Shown: positions 1-10,921, counted from the first letter of the stretch. The stretch is DNA of 64,000 bases from Lyngbya aestuarii BL J (GCF_000478195.2 NZ_AUZM01000005.1:1-64000); one strand, 5' to 3'. Made by a program: numbers and translations. The notes: generated by a model not told the origin, from the sequence alone.

Positions 1-2
1 CG

Positions 3-122
3 AGTGGGGCGGCGAATTTAAGCCAACACCACGCCCAACGAGTTTATCGAGAAGCGTTAGTTTATAGTATTTCCGGTCAAACAAAAGGCTTAATGGAAGC
101 CAGTTTAAATACTGTTAATTAA
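3..122 (+). CDS. C-terminal end of an unidentified protein (partial)
   Basis: An open frame enters from the left edge and ends at TAA 120-122, giving 39 residues. The composition looks like real protein, with a terminal stretch reading REALVYSISGQTKGLMEAS. I do not recognise the family. The gene is cut by the window edge, so its start and length are unknown. It ends convergently with the broken glycosyltransferase on the minus strand. Confidence 0.4.
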   Translation, partial: SGAANLSQHHAQRVYREALVYSISGQTKGLMEASLNTVN

Positions 123-165
123 TTGAGTTAAAAATATAGATTAATTTTTATCAGCAAGACAGCGA

Positions 166-1022
166 TTAGGGTGTGAACGTGAATTGTCTGGAAATTGCGA
201 AGCGCAGTAATCTTTGAGGAGAACTAGAGTTTTGTAAAATCGGCTTTCGTAAATATTTCCCAACTGCTAACCGGGCAATTCCTTTCAATCGGGCTTTAAG
301 CCTTACCAAGAGAAACTGTAACTGATAATTTTTTTCTGCGTCAATATATAGAGGCATAAATGCTAATTTTCCATAAAGAACATCTGCTCTATGAGTTTTA
401 GATAAACCATTTTTATAATGCTCTAAATTAGGTTTACCTCCATGTTCACCATAATTTCGGAAAGGAACATAGTTTTCAAGTTTCCTCTGTCGCCAGAATT
501 TATCAATCGTTGAGTCCCAACTGGAATAGGCTTTTGGGCCTGGATTTTCTCGGATTTCTGCTTCTAATTCAAGCAAACATTTAGAGATCGGAAGAGCACG
601 ATATAAGCGACCATTGCAGTTGAAAATCCTTCTGCATAGCCTTCCGGTGAAACACTATAAATTTGAGGCGCACAGGTATATAACCAAGAAATTCCTACAT
701 TTTCTTGGATTGGATTAAAGGGCAATGGCAATTTTCCCATTTCAACAACCGGGACAAAATCAGCCTCAACAATCAACGTGGGTTTACTCTGATTTATAGC
801 AATTTCCCAGGCTTGTCGATGGTTAAGTAGACAGAGATAGCTCGGAGAGTAATCTTTATACTCGGGTTGGTGTTTTTGTCGCAAAACTTCACAATCAAAG
901 CCACTTTTTTTTAAGGCTGATTCTAAGGTATCTGTGTTTTCTTTGTAGGCAATAATGAAAGTTTTTTCCAGACTATCAGCAAGTGAGATTGCTGTTGAGT
1001 TTTTTATATTAGATTGAATCAT
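166..1022 (-). pseudogene. GT25-like glycosyltransferase, broken by frameshift at an adapter-like sequence
   Basis: Two minus-strand frames, 1022-564 and 576-166, look like the N- and C-terminal parts of one protein of about 285 residues. The first part contains CLLNHRQAWEIAI followed by PTLIVEADF, which fits the LPS-type glycosyltransferase family 25 (a short helix, then an acidic metal/sugar-nucleotide motif). The reading frame changes between 598 and 576. The 15 bases at the junction (584-598) equal the end of a standard Illumina adapter, so the break is more likely an assembly or library artefact than real decay. The downstream frame reads on as KCLLELEAEIRENPG with no good start of its own (only a TTG), which supports one original gene. 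The family call is moderate. Confidence 0.55.
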
Positions 1023-1609
1023 AATATTGATAAATCTAAACCTATTATATCAAGTTTTTTCTAGAAAAGATAATTTTTTATCCAACTTCAACCTCAGTGT
1101 TTAAGAATTAATCTTTTAAAACATTTCTTATACCACATTTTGTTTTTTTTGTCAAGTTAATTTTTGTTAGATATTTTTTAGAGTAATCACTCACAAAATG
1201 TCAAGTTTTGTTAAGAAAACTTTAGATTTTCTTATCGAATTATGTCAGTTCAGGCAAAAAAAGGTTTTGAGTTAACGTTTTCTGCTAACAATACTCATAG
1301 TGCTTTTTCGTGGAATTGAATAACAATAGGAAATATTGCCCTTTGCAAGTGACCTAACGCTGAATTCAATTTTACAGAAATGGCCATTAAGAAACCTCAA
1401 AAGTTGAGGAGAAATCCAACACTTTAAGTTTCTAACCGCAAGCACTCAAATCCAAGAAACAGAAACCAGCAATTAAAACGGTAAGCAAAAGGGTTGACTC
1501 GTCATCTCAATTTATGCTTATCATCTGCTGATAAATCTGTTTCAATATTCAGCCTAGCCTGATATTTTCAACTTAAAGAAAGCCGATTAAAAGGGACTGA
1601 AAGGTTTAT
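1023..1609. other. Intergenic region upstream of chlH
   Basis: This is about 590 bases of AT-rich sequence between the divergent glycosyltransferase remnant and chlH. I found no open frame that looks coding. It presumably carries the chlH promoter and leader. A weak inverted repeat (AAGAAAA...ATTTTCTT) lies near 1214-1240. I could not place a convincing -35/-10 pair. Confidence 0.4.
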
Positions 1610-4600
1610 ATGTTTACATACGTTAATCCCACTGTTAGACACATCAAACCCGATAATCTGAACGGACGAGCGCTCCTCAAAGTCGTCTACGTGGTGTTAG
1701 AAGCACAATATCAAAGTGCATTATCTACTGCGGTTCGTTCGATCAATAAAAACAACCCCTATTTAGCCATTGAAATCAGTGGTTATCTAATTGAGGAGTT
1801 GAGAAATCCTAAAAACTATGACGATCTTAAAAGAGATATCGCCGAAGCTAATATCTTTATTGCTTCTCTAATTTTTATCGAAGATTTAGCCGAAAAAGTT
1901 GTAGAAGCCGTTACACCCTATCGGGATAACCTTGATGTCGCGGTTGTTTTTCCGTCGATGCCTCAAGTGATGCGCCTCAATAAAATGGGCAGTTTTTCAA
2001 TGGCACAATTGGGACAAAGCAAAAGTGCGATCGCCCAATTTATGAAAAAACGGAAGGAAAAATCCGGTTCTTCCTTCCAAGATGGGATGCTGAAACTGTT
2101 GCGAACTTTGCCGAAAGTTCTCAAATATATGCCCATTGAAAAGGCCCAAGATGCCCGCAACTTTATGATGTCTTTCCAATATTGGTTAGGCGGTTCTTCT
2201 GAAAACTTGGAGAACTTCTTATTAATGTTGGCGGATAAATACGTCCTCAAAGATAGTGAGTTTAAATATGCCGATCCCGTGGTTTATCCCGACATGGGAA
2301 TCTGGCATCCTTTAGCCCCCAAAATGTTTGAAGATGTTACCGAATATTTGAAATGGTATAACGACCGGGATGATATTAGCGAAGATCAAAAAGATCCTCT
2401 CGCCCCTTGCGTCGGCATCGTCTTACAACGCACTCACTTGGTAACAGGTGATGATGCCCATTATGTGGCAATGATCCAGGAAATTGAAGCCATGGGTGGC
2501 CGCGTTATTCCTGTTTTTGCAGGGGGTTTAGACTTTTCCAAACCCGTTGAAGAATATTTCTGGGACACCCCCCCAAAAGGCATTCAACCCCAGGCGTTAG
2601 TGGATACCGTCGTCTCTTTAACCGGGTTTGCCCTGGTCGGTGGCCCAGCCCGTCAAGATCACCCGAAAGCGATCGATTCATTAAAACGCCTCAACCGTCC
2701 CTACATGGTGGCGTTGCCTCTGGTGTTCCAAACCACCGAAGAATGGGAAGGCAGCGACTTGGGCCTGCACCCGATCCAGGTGGCGTTACAAATCGCCATT
2801 CCTGAACTCGACGGCGCCATTGAACCCATTATCGTCTCAGGCCGAGATGGGGCGACAGGAAAAGCGATCGCCCTGCAAGATCGGGTGGAAGCAATTGCCC
2901 AACGGGCGATGAAATGGGCAAACTTGCGGAAAAAACCCAAACTTGACAAGAAAATTGCCATCACTATTTTCAGCTTCCCGCCCGATAAAGGCAACGTTGG
3001 AACCGCAGCATATTTAGATGTATTCGGTTCTATTTATGAGGTGATGCAAGGGTTGAAAAATAACGGTTATGATCTCCCCGAATTACCGGAGTCAGCCGAA
3101 CAATTAATGCAGGAAGTCATCCACGACGCCACCGCCCAATATCAAAGTCCAGAACTTAATGTTGCCTATCGAATGTCGGTGGAACAATACGAACGTTTGA
3201 CCCCTTATTCCGAACGTTTGCATGAAAATTGGGGGCCACCTCCGGGGCATTTAAACACCGACGGCGAGAATTTATTAATCTACGGAAAACAGTTTGGTAA
3301 TCTGTTTATTGGGGTACAACCAACCTTTGGTTATGAAGGCGATCCGATGCGGTTGTTGTTCTCTCGATCTGCGAGTCCCCATCATGGTTTTGCCGCTTAT
3401 TACACCTATTTAGAACAGGTTTGGCAAGCCGATGCAGTATTGCATTTTGGGACGCATGGATCGTTAGAATTTATGCCCGGAAAACAAATGGGAATGTCGG
3501 GGGATTGTTACCCGGATAATTTAATTGGCACGACTCCGAATATCTATTATTATGCTGCCAATAATCCCAGTGAAGCAACCATTGCCAAACGCCGCAGTTA
3601 TGCCGCTACGATTTCTTATTTAACGCCTGCTGCGGAAAATGCCGGGTTATACAAAGGTTTGCAGGAATTAAATGAGTTAATTGGTTCCTATCAAAGCCTT
3701 AAAGATGGGGGTCGCGGTGTGCAGATTGTTAACACCATTATCGAAAAATCTCGGACGGTAAACCTCGATCAAGATGTGAGTTTGCCCGATTGTGATGCGG
3801 GTGAACTTTCGGCTGAAGAACGTGATAATGTAGTTGGGCAAGTCTATCGCCGCTTGATGGAAATTGAGTCGCGTTTATTGCCCTGTGGTTTACACGTGAT
3901 TGGAAAACCGCCAACCGCAGAAGAAGCGATCGCAACTTTAGTTAATATTGCTAGTTTAGATCGCGAAGAAGATGGTTTGCTGAGTTTGCCTCATATTATC
4001 GCTGATAGTATTAACCGCAATCTCGAAGAAATTTACCGCAATAATGACAAAGGTATTTTAGCTGATGTGGAATTATTGCAGCATATGACTGAAGCTTCCA
4101 GGTCAGCAATTGCGGCGTTAGTTCAAGAAAAAACCGATGCAGAAGGACGAGTTTCTAAGGTTTCTAAACTCAATTTCTTCAACATGGGTAAAAAGGAACC
4201 CTGGATCGAATCGTTGTATGAATTCGGCTATACAAAAGTAGACACCGAAGTTATCAAACCGCTGTTTGAATATTTGGAATTCTGCTTACAACAAGTTTGT
4301 GCAGATAACGAATTAGGGGCATTATTACGGGCGTTAGAAGGAGAATATATTCTGCCCGGGCCAGGAGGCGATCCGATTCGGAATCCGGGTGTTTTACCGA
4401 CAGGTAAAAATATGCACGCCCTCGATCCTCAGTCCATTCCAACGGCGGCGGCGGTGAAGTCTGCGGCGATTGTGGTTGAACGATTAATTGCCCGTCAAAA
4501 AATAGAAAATGGCGGTAATTATCCCGAAACAATTGCAGTGGTCTTGTGGGGAACTGATAATATTAAAACCTACGGAGAATCCCTCGCCCAAGTGATGTGG

Positions 4601-5590
4601 ATGGTCGGGGTTAAACCGGTTCCCGATGCGTTAGGACGGGTGAATAAATTAGAGTTAATTCCCTTAGAAGAATTGGGGCGTCCGCGTATTGACGTGGTGA
4701 TTAACTGTTCTGGGGTGTTCCGCGACTTATTTATCAATCAGATGAATTTGTTAGATAAAGCGGTGAAAATGGCGGCAGAAGCGGATGAACCGTTAGAGAT
4801 GAATTTTGTTCGTAAACACGCTTTAGTACAAGCCGAAGAATTGGGCGTGAATTTACGACAAGCCGCAACACGGGTGTTTTCTAATGCGTCTGGTTCTTAT
4901 TCTTCTAACATCAATTTGGCGGTTGAAAATAGCACTTGGGAATCTGAAGATGAGTTGCAGGAAATGTATCTAAAGCGCAAATCTTTTGCGTTTAATTCGG
5001 ATAATCCGGGGATGATGGATGATAACCGTCAAGTGTTTGAGTCGGCATTAAAAACCGCAGAAGTGACATTCCAAAACTTGGATTCTTCCGAGATTAGTTT
5101 AACGGATGTTTCCCATTATTTTGACTCTGATCCGACAAAAGTGATCAGCAGTTTACGCAAGGATGGGAAGAAACCAGCCGCGTATATTGCCGATACTACA
5201 ACCGCCAATGCACAGGTTCGCACGCTATCAGAAACCGTGCGGTTAGATGCGCGTACAAAAATGTTAAATCCCAAGTGGTATGAAGGGATGTTGTCTCACG
5301 GTTATGAGGGTGTTCGTGAGTTATCAAAACGCCTCGTTAATACGGTGGGTTGGAGCGCTACTGCGGGTGCGGTAGATAATTGGGTGTATGAAGAAACCAA
5401 TGAAACCTTCATCAAAGATGAGGAGATGCAAAAGCGGTTAATGAACCTCAATCCTCATTCCTTCCGCCGCATGGTAACAACGTTATTAGAAGCCAACGGA
5501 CGCGGTTATTGGGAGACAGACGACAGCAATTTAGACAAGTTGCGTGAGTTGTATCAAGAGATTGAAGACCGCATCGAAGGGATTGAGTAA
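1610..5590 (+). CDS. chlH: Magnesium chelatase subunit H
   Basis: This is the large porphyrin-binding subunit of magnesium chelatase. With ChlI and ChlD it inserts Mg2+ into protoporphyrin IX at the start of the chlorophyll branch. The 1326 residues match the normal length of cyanobacterial ChlH. The N-terminal 160 or so residues fit the ChlH-specific N-terminal domain. From about residue 190 to the C terminus the sequence is a CobN/Mg-chelatase domain, including [16 protein letters not shown], in the region implicated in chelation. The ATG at 1610 begins [12 protein letters not shown], a typical ChlH start. The gene stands alone and is followed by a strong terminator. chlI, chlD and free gun4 are not in the window, but a kinase fused to a GUN4 domain lies at 37-38 kb. 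Confidence 0.97.
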   Translation: MFTYVNPTVRHIKPDNLNGRALLKVVYVVLEAQYQSALSTAVRSINKNNPYLAIEISGYLIEELRNPKNYDDLKRDIAEANIFIASLIFIEDLAEKVVEAVTPYRDNLDVAVVFPSMPQVMRLNKMGSFSMAQLGQSKSAIAQFMKKRKEKSGSSFQDGMLKLLRTLPKVLKYMPIEKAQDARNFMMSFQYWLGGSSENLENFLLMLADKYVLKDSEFKYADPVVYPDMGIWHPLAPKMFEDVTEYLKWYNDRDDISEDQKDPLAPCVGIVLQRTHLVTGDDAHYVAMIQEIEAMGGRVIPVFAGGLDFSKPVEEYFWDTPPKGIQPQALVDTVVSLTGFALVGGPARQDHPKAIDSLKRLNRPYMVALPLVFQTTEEWEGSDLGLHPIQVALQIAIPELDGAIEPIIVSGRDGATGKAIALQDRVEAIAQRAMKWANLRKKPKLDKKIAITIFSFPPDKGNVGTAAYLDVFGSIYEVMQGLKNNGYDLPELPESAEQLMQEVIHDATAQYQSPELNVAYRMSVEQYERLTPYSERLHENWGPPPGHLNTDGENLLIYGKQFGNLFIGVQPTFGYEGDPMRLLFSRSASPHHGFAAYYTYLEQVWQADAVLHFGTHGSLEFMPGKQMGMSGDCYPDNLIGTTPNIYYYAANNPSEATIAKRRSYAATISYLTPAAENAGLYKGLQELNELIGSYQSLKDGGRGVQIVNTIIEKSRTVNLDQDVSLPDCDAGELSAEERDNVVGQVYRRLMEIESRLLPCGLHVIGKPPTAEEAIATLVNIASLDREEDGLLSLPHIIADSINRNLEEIYRNNDKGILADVELLQHMTEASRSAIAALVQEKTDAEGRVSKVSKLNFFNMGKKEPWIESLYEFGYTKVDTEVIKPLFEYLEFCLQQVCADNELGALLRALEGEYILPGPGGDPIRNPGVLPTGKNMHALDPQSIPTAAAVKSAAIVVERLIARQKIENGGNYPETIAVVLWGTDNIKTYGESLAQVMWMVGVKPVPDALGRVNKLELIPLEELGRPRIDVVINCSGVFRDLFINQMNLLDKAVKMAAEADEPLEMNFVRKHALVQAEELGVNLRQAATRVFSNASGSYSSNINLAVENSTWESEDELQEMYLKRKSFAFNSDNPGMMDDNRQVFESALKTAEVTFQNLDSSEISLTDVSHYFDSDPTKVISSLRKDGKKPAAYIADTTTANAQVRTLSETVRLDARTKMLNPKWYEGMLSHGYEGVRELSKRLVNTVGWSATAGAVDNWVYEETNETFIKDEEMQKRLMNLNPHSFRRMVTTLLEANGRGYWETDDSNLDKLRELYQEIEDRIEGIE
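2027..2034. repeat. HIP1 octamer (one of several)
   Basis: GCGATCGC, the highly iterated palindrome typical of many cyanobacterial genomes. Further copies inside chlH lie at 2864-2871 and 3926-3933, and others are scattered through the window. It supports the cyanobacterial origin and needs no local function. Confidence 0.85.
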
Positions 5591-5683
5591 TCCACTTGCA
5601 ACTTTAGCTGTAGGAATCAATGATTTCTATCTCTCTTAAAAAGAGAGAAAGTCACCTATCTGAAAATTAACGCTATAATATAG

Positions 5684-5709
5684 GCAGGCATTTTGCCTGC
5701 TTTTTATTT
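5684..5709 (+). terminator. Rho-independent terminator of chlH
   Basis: A perfect 7-bp stem (GCAGGCA / TGCCTGC) with a 3-base loop is followed at once by TTTTTATTT. It lies about 95 bases after the chlH stop and just before the next gene, so it separates chlH from the accessory genes that follow. Confidence 0.85.
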
Positions 5710-5725
5710 ATAAGAAATAATCGAA

Positions 5726-7567
5726 ATGGATAAAAAAATAAAAAATAAATCACAAAAAAAATCAGATCCTATAGAAGATATACTAGAAGATTTACCCTTA
5801 TTCAAATACCTATCTGAGCAAAAATTGAAAGAAAAAATTGTAATTCCAGAAAACAATATAGAAAATGTTGATGCTAAATTTTATGAAAATCAAGAAGAAA
5901 ACTATTTTCAAGAAACGAAAAAAGAAAAAATAAAAGTTAATAAAAAAGAAAACCTTGATGATAAGCATCAATCTCATAGTAATCAACTTTTCATTCCACT
6001 GACTTATGAAGAAGCTGTTCAAGAAGTTGGAAACGATATTGCTAAAATGTCAGATTTTATTGTTCCTGTAACAGACTTTGAAAAACAAATTATTCAAGTG
6101 GTTAACGATATTCAATATTCAGGATATATTTTATTTTTATATGGTGTTTCTGGTATCGGTAAATCAACTTTTATAAGTTCACTAGAATGGAGAAAACATA
6201 TTCCAATTAAGCAAATTAAATCTATTAATGCTGGAAAGCTTGGCTCTGATAAATCTAACACAAAACTGAAAAAATTATTACAATGTATAACTGAATCTGC
6301 TAGATTATTTTTTGAAAAAAGCAGTAAACAAGATGATAAGTTATGTATCATTATTGACTATCTAGAAAATTTAGAAGATGAAGATGAAAAGCAAGTAAAA
6401 GGTTTTTTTCGAGATCTAAACGGACTATTACGTCAATATCCAATTCTCATTGTTTGGCCAGTAACAGATAGGGATGACCTAGAAAATATGAATAATCTTG
6501 CAAAAACTTTTTCTAGTACAATGTTTCATCGGAGACTACCAACTTTAGAATTTAGCGGCCCACCTATCGAGGTTTATCCAGAAATAGCTAAGAAAACTAT
6601 TATGTTTTTTAACAAAGGGAAAAACCCTTCTGATTTTCAATTACACAATCCAGATTTTAACAAATTAAGAAAAAATTATAAAGCCAAAAATCCAGAGCAA
6701 CAAATTATTAGAGAGTATTTAAAGGAAGTTATAGGTATTTGGGAGCAGCGAACAAAACGTATAGAGAAAATGATGGAAAATATGCCAAAACCTACAGAAG
6801 TTTGGTTTATAGTTTGCTATCCAGAAGCAGAAAATGTTGTTGCTCAGTTTGCCAAACAATCATCAGATATCGTTACTGAAATGTGGAATGCTGATCATCA
6901 AAGACTCATGGCTTATACCAGAGACAATCAGATGGGAGCTAATTGGGGTTCTGAGCGTCTTGCTTTAGCAATTAGTGGAGTACTAACGACCAAAATTATG
7001 TATTTACCAACAAATACTTTGGTAAGCTGTATTGTTTCTTATGCTAAAGACGCAGGGGTTCCTATTACAGAACAAAGTTTTCAAGAAACAGGAATTCCGA
7101 ATAGTTGGTTTAAAAAATCATCTGCTTTAGATACACTGAAACGTTCTCCTCTTTATTTACAATTATCTGGAAAGGCTTCTAAAACAGGCAAGCGTAGAAG
7201 TGGTACTGTAGAAAAATCTTTAGAGAGAGCTAAAGAACCTTTTGAAAAAATAAACAGAACCATCGTAGATGAGAGCGATAAACCTTTTAATAATGCTTTA
7301 TGTGTAGCCCTAATTGATGCTTGTGATGATCTGAAAGATTTATCTTTTGCTTGTGAAAAAAATCATCCTATAATACAAACGATACGGCCAGATATATTAG
7401 TAGAAGTTAAAGAGAGTAAGGTTCAAGTTAAAGAGAGTAAGTATATATGTATAGAAATGTACTATACGACTAAACCTGCACCTAACATTCTTGCAAAATA
7501 CGTTTTAAACAAGTTAAACACTTACATGAATCAATTGGGCATAGGAAGGGATAAAATATTTGAGTAA
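5726..7567 (+). CDS. P-loop NTPase of unknown function with possible nuclease-like C-terminal region
   Basis: A 613-residue protein that I cannot name. Residues 1-85 are lysine/glutamate-rich and probably disordered. A Walker A motif GVSGIGKST begins at residue 140, and a Walker B-like strand (CIIID, ending in D211) follows, so this is an AAA/STAND-type NTPase core. The middle region (about 330-450) has no motif I recognise. Near the C terminus, RPDILVEVK (556-562) and YICIEMYY (573-580), followed by a helix with YVLNKLNTYM, resemble the layout of a PD-(D/E)XK nuclease fold, but the usual ExK lysine is replaced by tyrosine. An in-frame 21-base duplication sits between these strands. The gene is strikingly AT-rich compared with chlH, suggesting transfer. 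A role in defence or DNA transactions is inference only. Confidence 0.75.
   Translation: MDKKIKNKSQKKSDPIEDILEDLPLFKYLSEQKLKEKIVIPENNIENVDAKFYENQEENYFQETKKEKIKVNKKENLDDKHQSHSNQLFIPLTYEEAVQEVGNDIAKMSDFIVPVTDFEKQIIQVVNDIQYSGYILFLYGVSGIGKSTFISSLEWRKHIPIKQIKSINAGKLGSDKSNTKLKKLLQCITESARLFFEKSSKQDDKLCIIIDYLENLEDEDEKQVKGFFRDLNGLLRQYPILIVWPVTDRDDLENMNNLAKTFSSTMFHRRLPTLEFSGPPIEVYPEIAKKTIMFFNKGKNPSDFQLHNPDFNKLRKNYKAKNPEQQIIREYLKEVIGIWEQRTKRIEKMMENMPKPTEVWFIVCYPEAENVVAQFAKQSSDIVTEMWNADHQRLMAYTRDNQMGANWGSERLALAISGVLTTKIMYLPTNTLVSCIVSYAKDAGVPITEQSFQETGIPNSWFKKSSALDTLKRSPLYLQLSGKASKTGKRRSGTVEKSLERAKEPFEKINRTIVDESDKPFNNALCVALIDACDDLKDLSFACEKNHPIIQTIRPDILVEVKESKVQVKESKYICIEMYYTTKPAPNILAKYVLNKLNTYMNQLGIGRDKIFE
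7405..7441 (+). repeat. Tandem duplication with 21-base period inside the NTPase gene
   Basis: AGTTAAAGAGAGTAAG occurs at 7405-7420 and again at 7426-7441. The 21-base period keeps frame and doubles the peptide VKESK. It falls inside the putative nuclease-like C-terminal region. Confidence 0.9.
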
Positions 7568-7591
7568 TATTGAGATTTAATTGGGTGAAAT

Positions 7592-7858
7592 GTGACTCAA
7601 CTAGACAAACTACTAATCAAGATTCTCTCAGGCACATCTGATGCAAATATTCCATTTTCAGAGTTGTGTCAGCTACTACGAAGGCTTGGCTTTGAAGAAC
7701 GAGTTCGTGGGTCGCATCATATTTTTTCTAAAGAGGGTATCGAAGAAATTATGAATATTCAGCCTAAAGGTTCAAAAGCCAAACCCTATCAAGTAAAGCA
7801 AGTTCGCACAATCATTATTAAGTATCAGTTGGGAGGTCAAGATGAAACTACATTATGA
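7592..7858 (+). CDS. hicA: HicA-type mRNA interferase toxin
   Basis: An 88-residue protein with the HicA fold signature: a short N-terminal helix pair, then RRLGFEERVRGSHHIF with the catalytic histidine region (S41-H42-H43), then KPYQVKQV. HicA toxins are small double-stranded-RNA-binding-like ribonucleases that cleave mRNA when their HicB antitoxin is depleted. The GTG at 7592 is used as start because no ATG lies nearby. The stop overlaps the start of the antitoxin gene by 17 bases, the usual toxin-first arrangement of hicAB operons. The family is clear. Activity is inferred from family. Confidence 0.88.
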   Translation: MTQLDKLLIKILSGTSDANIPFSELCQLLRRLGFEERVRGSHHIFSKEGIEEIMNIQPKGSKAKPYQVKQVRTIIIKYQLGGQDETTL

Positions 7859-8054
7859 AATAATTCTTTTCTGGAGTTCAGAAGATGAAGCGTTTATTGC
7901 AGAAGTTCCCGAACTCCCCGGATGTATAGCTGATGGTTCAACCTATCAGGAAGCGTTGCAAAATGTAGAAGTGATCATGCAAGAGTGGATAGAAACCGCT
8001 CAAGAATTAGGGCGAACAATTCCCGAACCGAAAAAACGTTTGATCTCTACTTAA
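7842..8054 (+). CDS. hicB: HicB-type antitoxin
   Basis: A 70-residue protein with the HicB partial RNase-H-like fold: an initial strand, then EAFIAEVPELPGCIADGSTY followed by a helix (EALQNVEVIMQEWIE). This is the usual UPF0150/HicB pattern. It lacks a C-terminal DNA-binding extension, so it is a short-form antitoxin whose autoregulation may depend on the complex. It overlaps hicA by 17 bases, which implies co-translation. Confidence 0.9.
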   Translation: MKLHYEIILFWSSEDEAFIAEVPELPGCIADGSTYQEALQNVEVIMQEWIETAQELGRTIPEPKKRLIST

Positions 8055-8056
8055 TT

Positions 8057-8122
8057 GTAGGGTGGGTGAGAAACGAGAATTTAATTACTCAAACATTAAC
8101 TTGTTAATCTCACCCATCCTAC
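8057..8122. repeat. Long inverted repeat, MITE-like, between hicB and the Uma2 gene
   Basis: GTAGGGTGGGTGAG (8057-8070) is matched by CTCACCCATCCTAC (8109-8122): 14 bases with one G-T mismatch and a 38-base AT-rich interior. Elements with GTAGGGTGGG ends are common dispersed repeats in cyanobacteria and may be small non-autonomous transposons. It could also act as a terminator for hicB, although there is no T-run. Confidence 0.7.
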
Positions 8123-8168
8123 TTATTATAATTTATACTAATAAATAGCGTTGAGTTGATTCATCCCC

Positions 8169-8741
8169 ATGACAAACTTCACTCTGAACCTAGAATCAAT
8201 TGAACTGACAGATGAGCAATTTTTTCAGCTTTGTCAGAATAACCGGGATCTGAAATTTGAACGAAATTCTAATGGAGATTTAGTCATTATGTCACCGACG
8301 GGAGGAGAAACTAGCAATATTAATGCTGGGTTAACGGCTCAACTTTGGAACTGGAACGCTCAAACTAAACTAGGGAAAGTATTTGACTCATCGGGTGGTT
8401 TTAAACTCCCCAATGGTGCGGATCGTTCTCCTGATGCAGCTTGGATAACCTTAGAACGTTGGGAAAGTTTAACCTCCGAACAGCGAAAAAAATTTATTCC
8501 TTTATGTCCTGATTTTGTGATTGAATTGCGTTCAGCCAGTGATCGCTTAAAAACGCTTCAAGATAAAATGCAAGAATATATTGAGAATGGTCTTCGCCTT
8601 GGATGGTTAATTAATTTTATTGATAAAAGTGTTGAAATTTATCGTCAAAATCAAGAGGTTCAGGTATTAGAGTCTCCACCAACGTTATCGGGAGAAGATG
8701 TTTTACCGGGTTTTATTCTCAATCTTCAAGAAATTTGGTAA
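8169..8741 (+). CDS. Uma2-family (DUF820) putative endonuclease
   Basis: A 190-residue protein of the Uma2/DUF820 family, which is greatly expanded in cyanobacteria and has a PD-(D/E)XK nuclease-like fold. Visible family features are LKFERNSNGDLVIMSPTGGETS, then the core ADRSPDAAWI (the PD motif) and CPDFVIELRSASD (the E-x-R/K strand), and a C-terminal YRQ...LSGEDVLPGF. The length is normal and the frame intact. The ATG at 8169 begins MTNFTLNLESIEL. Substrates of the family are essentially unknown. Many copies occur near mobile or defence genes, as here beside hicAB. Confidence 0.85.
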   Translation: MTNFTLNLESIELTDEQFFQLCQNNRDLKFERNSNGDLVIMSPTGGETSNINAGLTAQLWNWNAQTKLGKVFDSSGGFKLPNGADRSPDAAWITLERWESLTSEQRKKFIPLCPDFVIELRSASDRLKTLQDKMQEYIENGLRLGWLINFIDKSVEIYRQNQEVQVLESPPTLSGEDVLPGFILNLQEIW

Positions 8742-8809
8742 ATTAATTTAACAGAAATTGTTAGAATCAGATAAGAGTGCGATGTTTTTTAGTCTAGTCA
8801 ATCACTAAT

Positions 8810-10921
8810 TTAGCTGTGTTTTACCGGAATGACAATTCTAAACTCTGTTCCTTCTCCGGGTTGAGAGTTACATTCCAGCATTCCATCATGCTTGTCAACC
8901 ACAATTTGATAACTAATAGAGAGTCCTAAGCCTGTCCCTTTACCAACAGGTTTAGTTGTAAAAAACGGATCAAAAATCTGGCTTTGTACTTCTGGGGGCA
9001 TTCCTCCGGCATTATCTTGAATTGAAATAATCACCCAATTATTAGGCTGTTTTTCGGTTTTTTTAATTAATGCAGTTTTAATCGTAATGGTTGGTAAAAA
9101 TGAAACCCCTAATTTATTTTGAACTGATTCTAAAGCATCAAGCGCATTACTCAATATATTCATAAAAACCTGATTAAGTTGAGCCGCATAACATTCGACT
9201 TGAGGAATTTTACCATAATTTTTAATGATTTCAATTGCGCTTCGTTCAGGCTTTGATTTTAAGCGATGGTGTAAGATTAATAAGGTACTTTCAATTCCTT
9301 CATGAAGATCGACAGGTTTGACTTCGGCTTCATCTAAACGGGAGAAATTTCGTAATGATAAGACAAGCTGACGAATTCGTTCAGCACCTAAACGCATCGA
9401 AGACAAAATTTTTGGTAAATCTTCAATGAGATAATCTAAGTCAATTTCGGCAATTTTTTCAACAATTTGAGGAGTCGGTTGAGGATATTCTTGTTGATAC
9501 AACTCAACTAAATCAAGTAAATCTTGAGTAAATTCAGTTGCCGGATCGAGATTTCCATAAATAAAGTTTACAGGATTATTAATTTCGTGAGCAATTCCAG
9601 CGACTAAATGACCCAAACTCGACATTTTTTCGGTTTGAACTAATTGAATTTGAGCTTGTTTTAAATGGTTAGCTAAGGCTTGAGTTTCGGCTAAAAGTTC
9701 AGCTTGTTGTAAGGCGACACCCAGTTGAATAGAGATCTGGGATAATAATTGTAATTCTTCATCTGTCCAGCGACGAGTTGCTGTATTTTGATACGCGGCG
9801 AGTAATCCCCATAAGTTTTCACCTTGAAGGATGGGAACGACAATATAAGCCCTCGCAGAAAATTGCTCTAATAGTTTAATTTGACAGTCTGAATATCCGG
9901 CATCATAAATATCTTCTATCGCTAAAATTTCTCCTCGTCGAAAGCGTCCACCTTCTGTTTCTTGCAAACAAGTATCTGCAATATTAGGAATTAGATCAAT
10001 TAAAGGTTTCCACTCAGAGGAAAATGACTCAGCGACAAAATAACCTGACCAATCAGAATTAAAGCGATAAACTACGACGCGATCACTTTTTATAAACCGT
10101 CTAACTTCTTGAGTTGTTGTATCAAAAATCGTTTGTAGATCGAGTGATTGACGAATACGATTAACAATTTCAAATAATATTTTTTGGCGTTGTTCTTCCT
10201 TTTGGCGTTCATCTAATAAAGTCAGATTTTTAGCTTTTTCCTGAACTTGATTTATATATTCAACTTGTTGTAAAGCAACATCTAAATGATGAGCAATTTG
10301 AGTGACAAATTCAATTTCATCCTCAGACCAATGACGTGGAGAACTACATTGGTGAATACATAAGCCTCCCCATAATTGATCATCTTTTAGCAGGGGAATA
10401 AAAAGATTAGCCCGCACTTGAAATTGACTCAAAATATCAATATGACAATCACTTAAACCTGCGGCATAAATATCAGAAATTGCATTAATTCTACCCTGTT
10501 TATATTGGGGTGCAAACTGTTCACCAAAGCAATGATCATGAATACGAGCCGCTAAAACTGATTCAAATTCAGGATTAACATCTTCGGAGATAAATTCACC
10601 ATCATCATAACCCGAATCGGGATCAAAACGAAACACAGCAACTCGATCAGCATTTAATAATTGTCTGACTTCTATTGCTGTTGCTGTAAAAATTGTGTTA
10701 AGCTCAAGGGATTCTCGAATGCGACTAATCACCCGAAACAGTGCTTTATAACGTTCTATCGGATTGATCTCGAATTCTAAGTGAGCAGAATAAGACGACT
10801 GACCATTGTTTGAAAAAGGAGGTACAGGTTGCTCACTCAAAATTTGTTGTAGTCGTTCAAAAGCCGCTTGATTTTTACAGCAATCTCGTATTTGTTTCCA
10901 TTGATGAGTGTTGAGCATCAT
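8810..10921 (-). CDS. Cyanobacteriochrome-like sensor histidine kinase (GAF-GAF-HisKA-HATPase)
   Basis: A 703-residue cytoplasmic two-component sensor kinase. GAF1 (about 65-220) has SDCH, placing C159-H160 at the canonical bilin-attachment position of cyanobacteriochromes. GAF2 (about 255-407) has [13 protein letters not shown] and [10 protein letters not shown], also typical of the family, with C346 but glutamine in place of the usual histidine. A short helix leads to HisKA with phosphoacceptor H445 in [10 protein letters not shown]. The N box follows near N588, and the HATPase domain has DNAGG (from D636) and GKGTGLGLS. No membrane segment is visible. No response regulator lies next to it. 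Bilin binding is inferred from motifs. Confidence 0.85.
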   Translation of the reverse strand: MMLNTHQWKQIRDCCKNQAAFERLQQILSEQPVPPFSNNGQSSYSAHLEFEINPIERYKALFRVISRIRESLELNTIFTATAIEVRQLLNADRVAVFRFDPDSGYDDGEFISEDVNPEFESVLAARIHDHCFGEQFAPQYKQGRINAISDIYAAGLSDCHIDILSQFQVRANLFIPLLKDDQLWGGLCIHQCSSPRHWSEDEIEFVTQIAHHLDVALQQVEYINQVQEKAKNLTLLDERQKEEQRQKILFEIVNRIRQSLDLQTIFDTTTQEVRRFIKSDRVVVYRFNSDWSGYFVAESFSSEWKPLIDLIPNIADTCLQETEGGRFRRGEILAIEDIYDAGYSDCQIKLLEQFSARAYIVVPILQGENLWGLLAAYQNTATRRWTDEELQLLSQISIQLGVALQQAELLAETQALANHLKQAQIQLVQTEKMSSLGHLVAGIAHEINNPVNFIYGNLDPATEFTQDLLDLVELYQQEYPQPTPQIVEKIAEIDLDYLIEDLPKILSSMRLGAERIRQLVLSLRNFSRLDEAEVKPVDLHEGIESTLLILHHRLKSKPERSAIEIIKNYGKIPQVECYAAQLNQVFMNILSNALDALESVQNKLGVSFLPTITIKTALIKKTEKQPNNWVIISIQDNAGGMPPEVQSQIFDPFFTTKPVGKGTGLGLSISYQIVVDKHDGMLECNSQPGEGTEFRIVIPVKHS

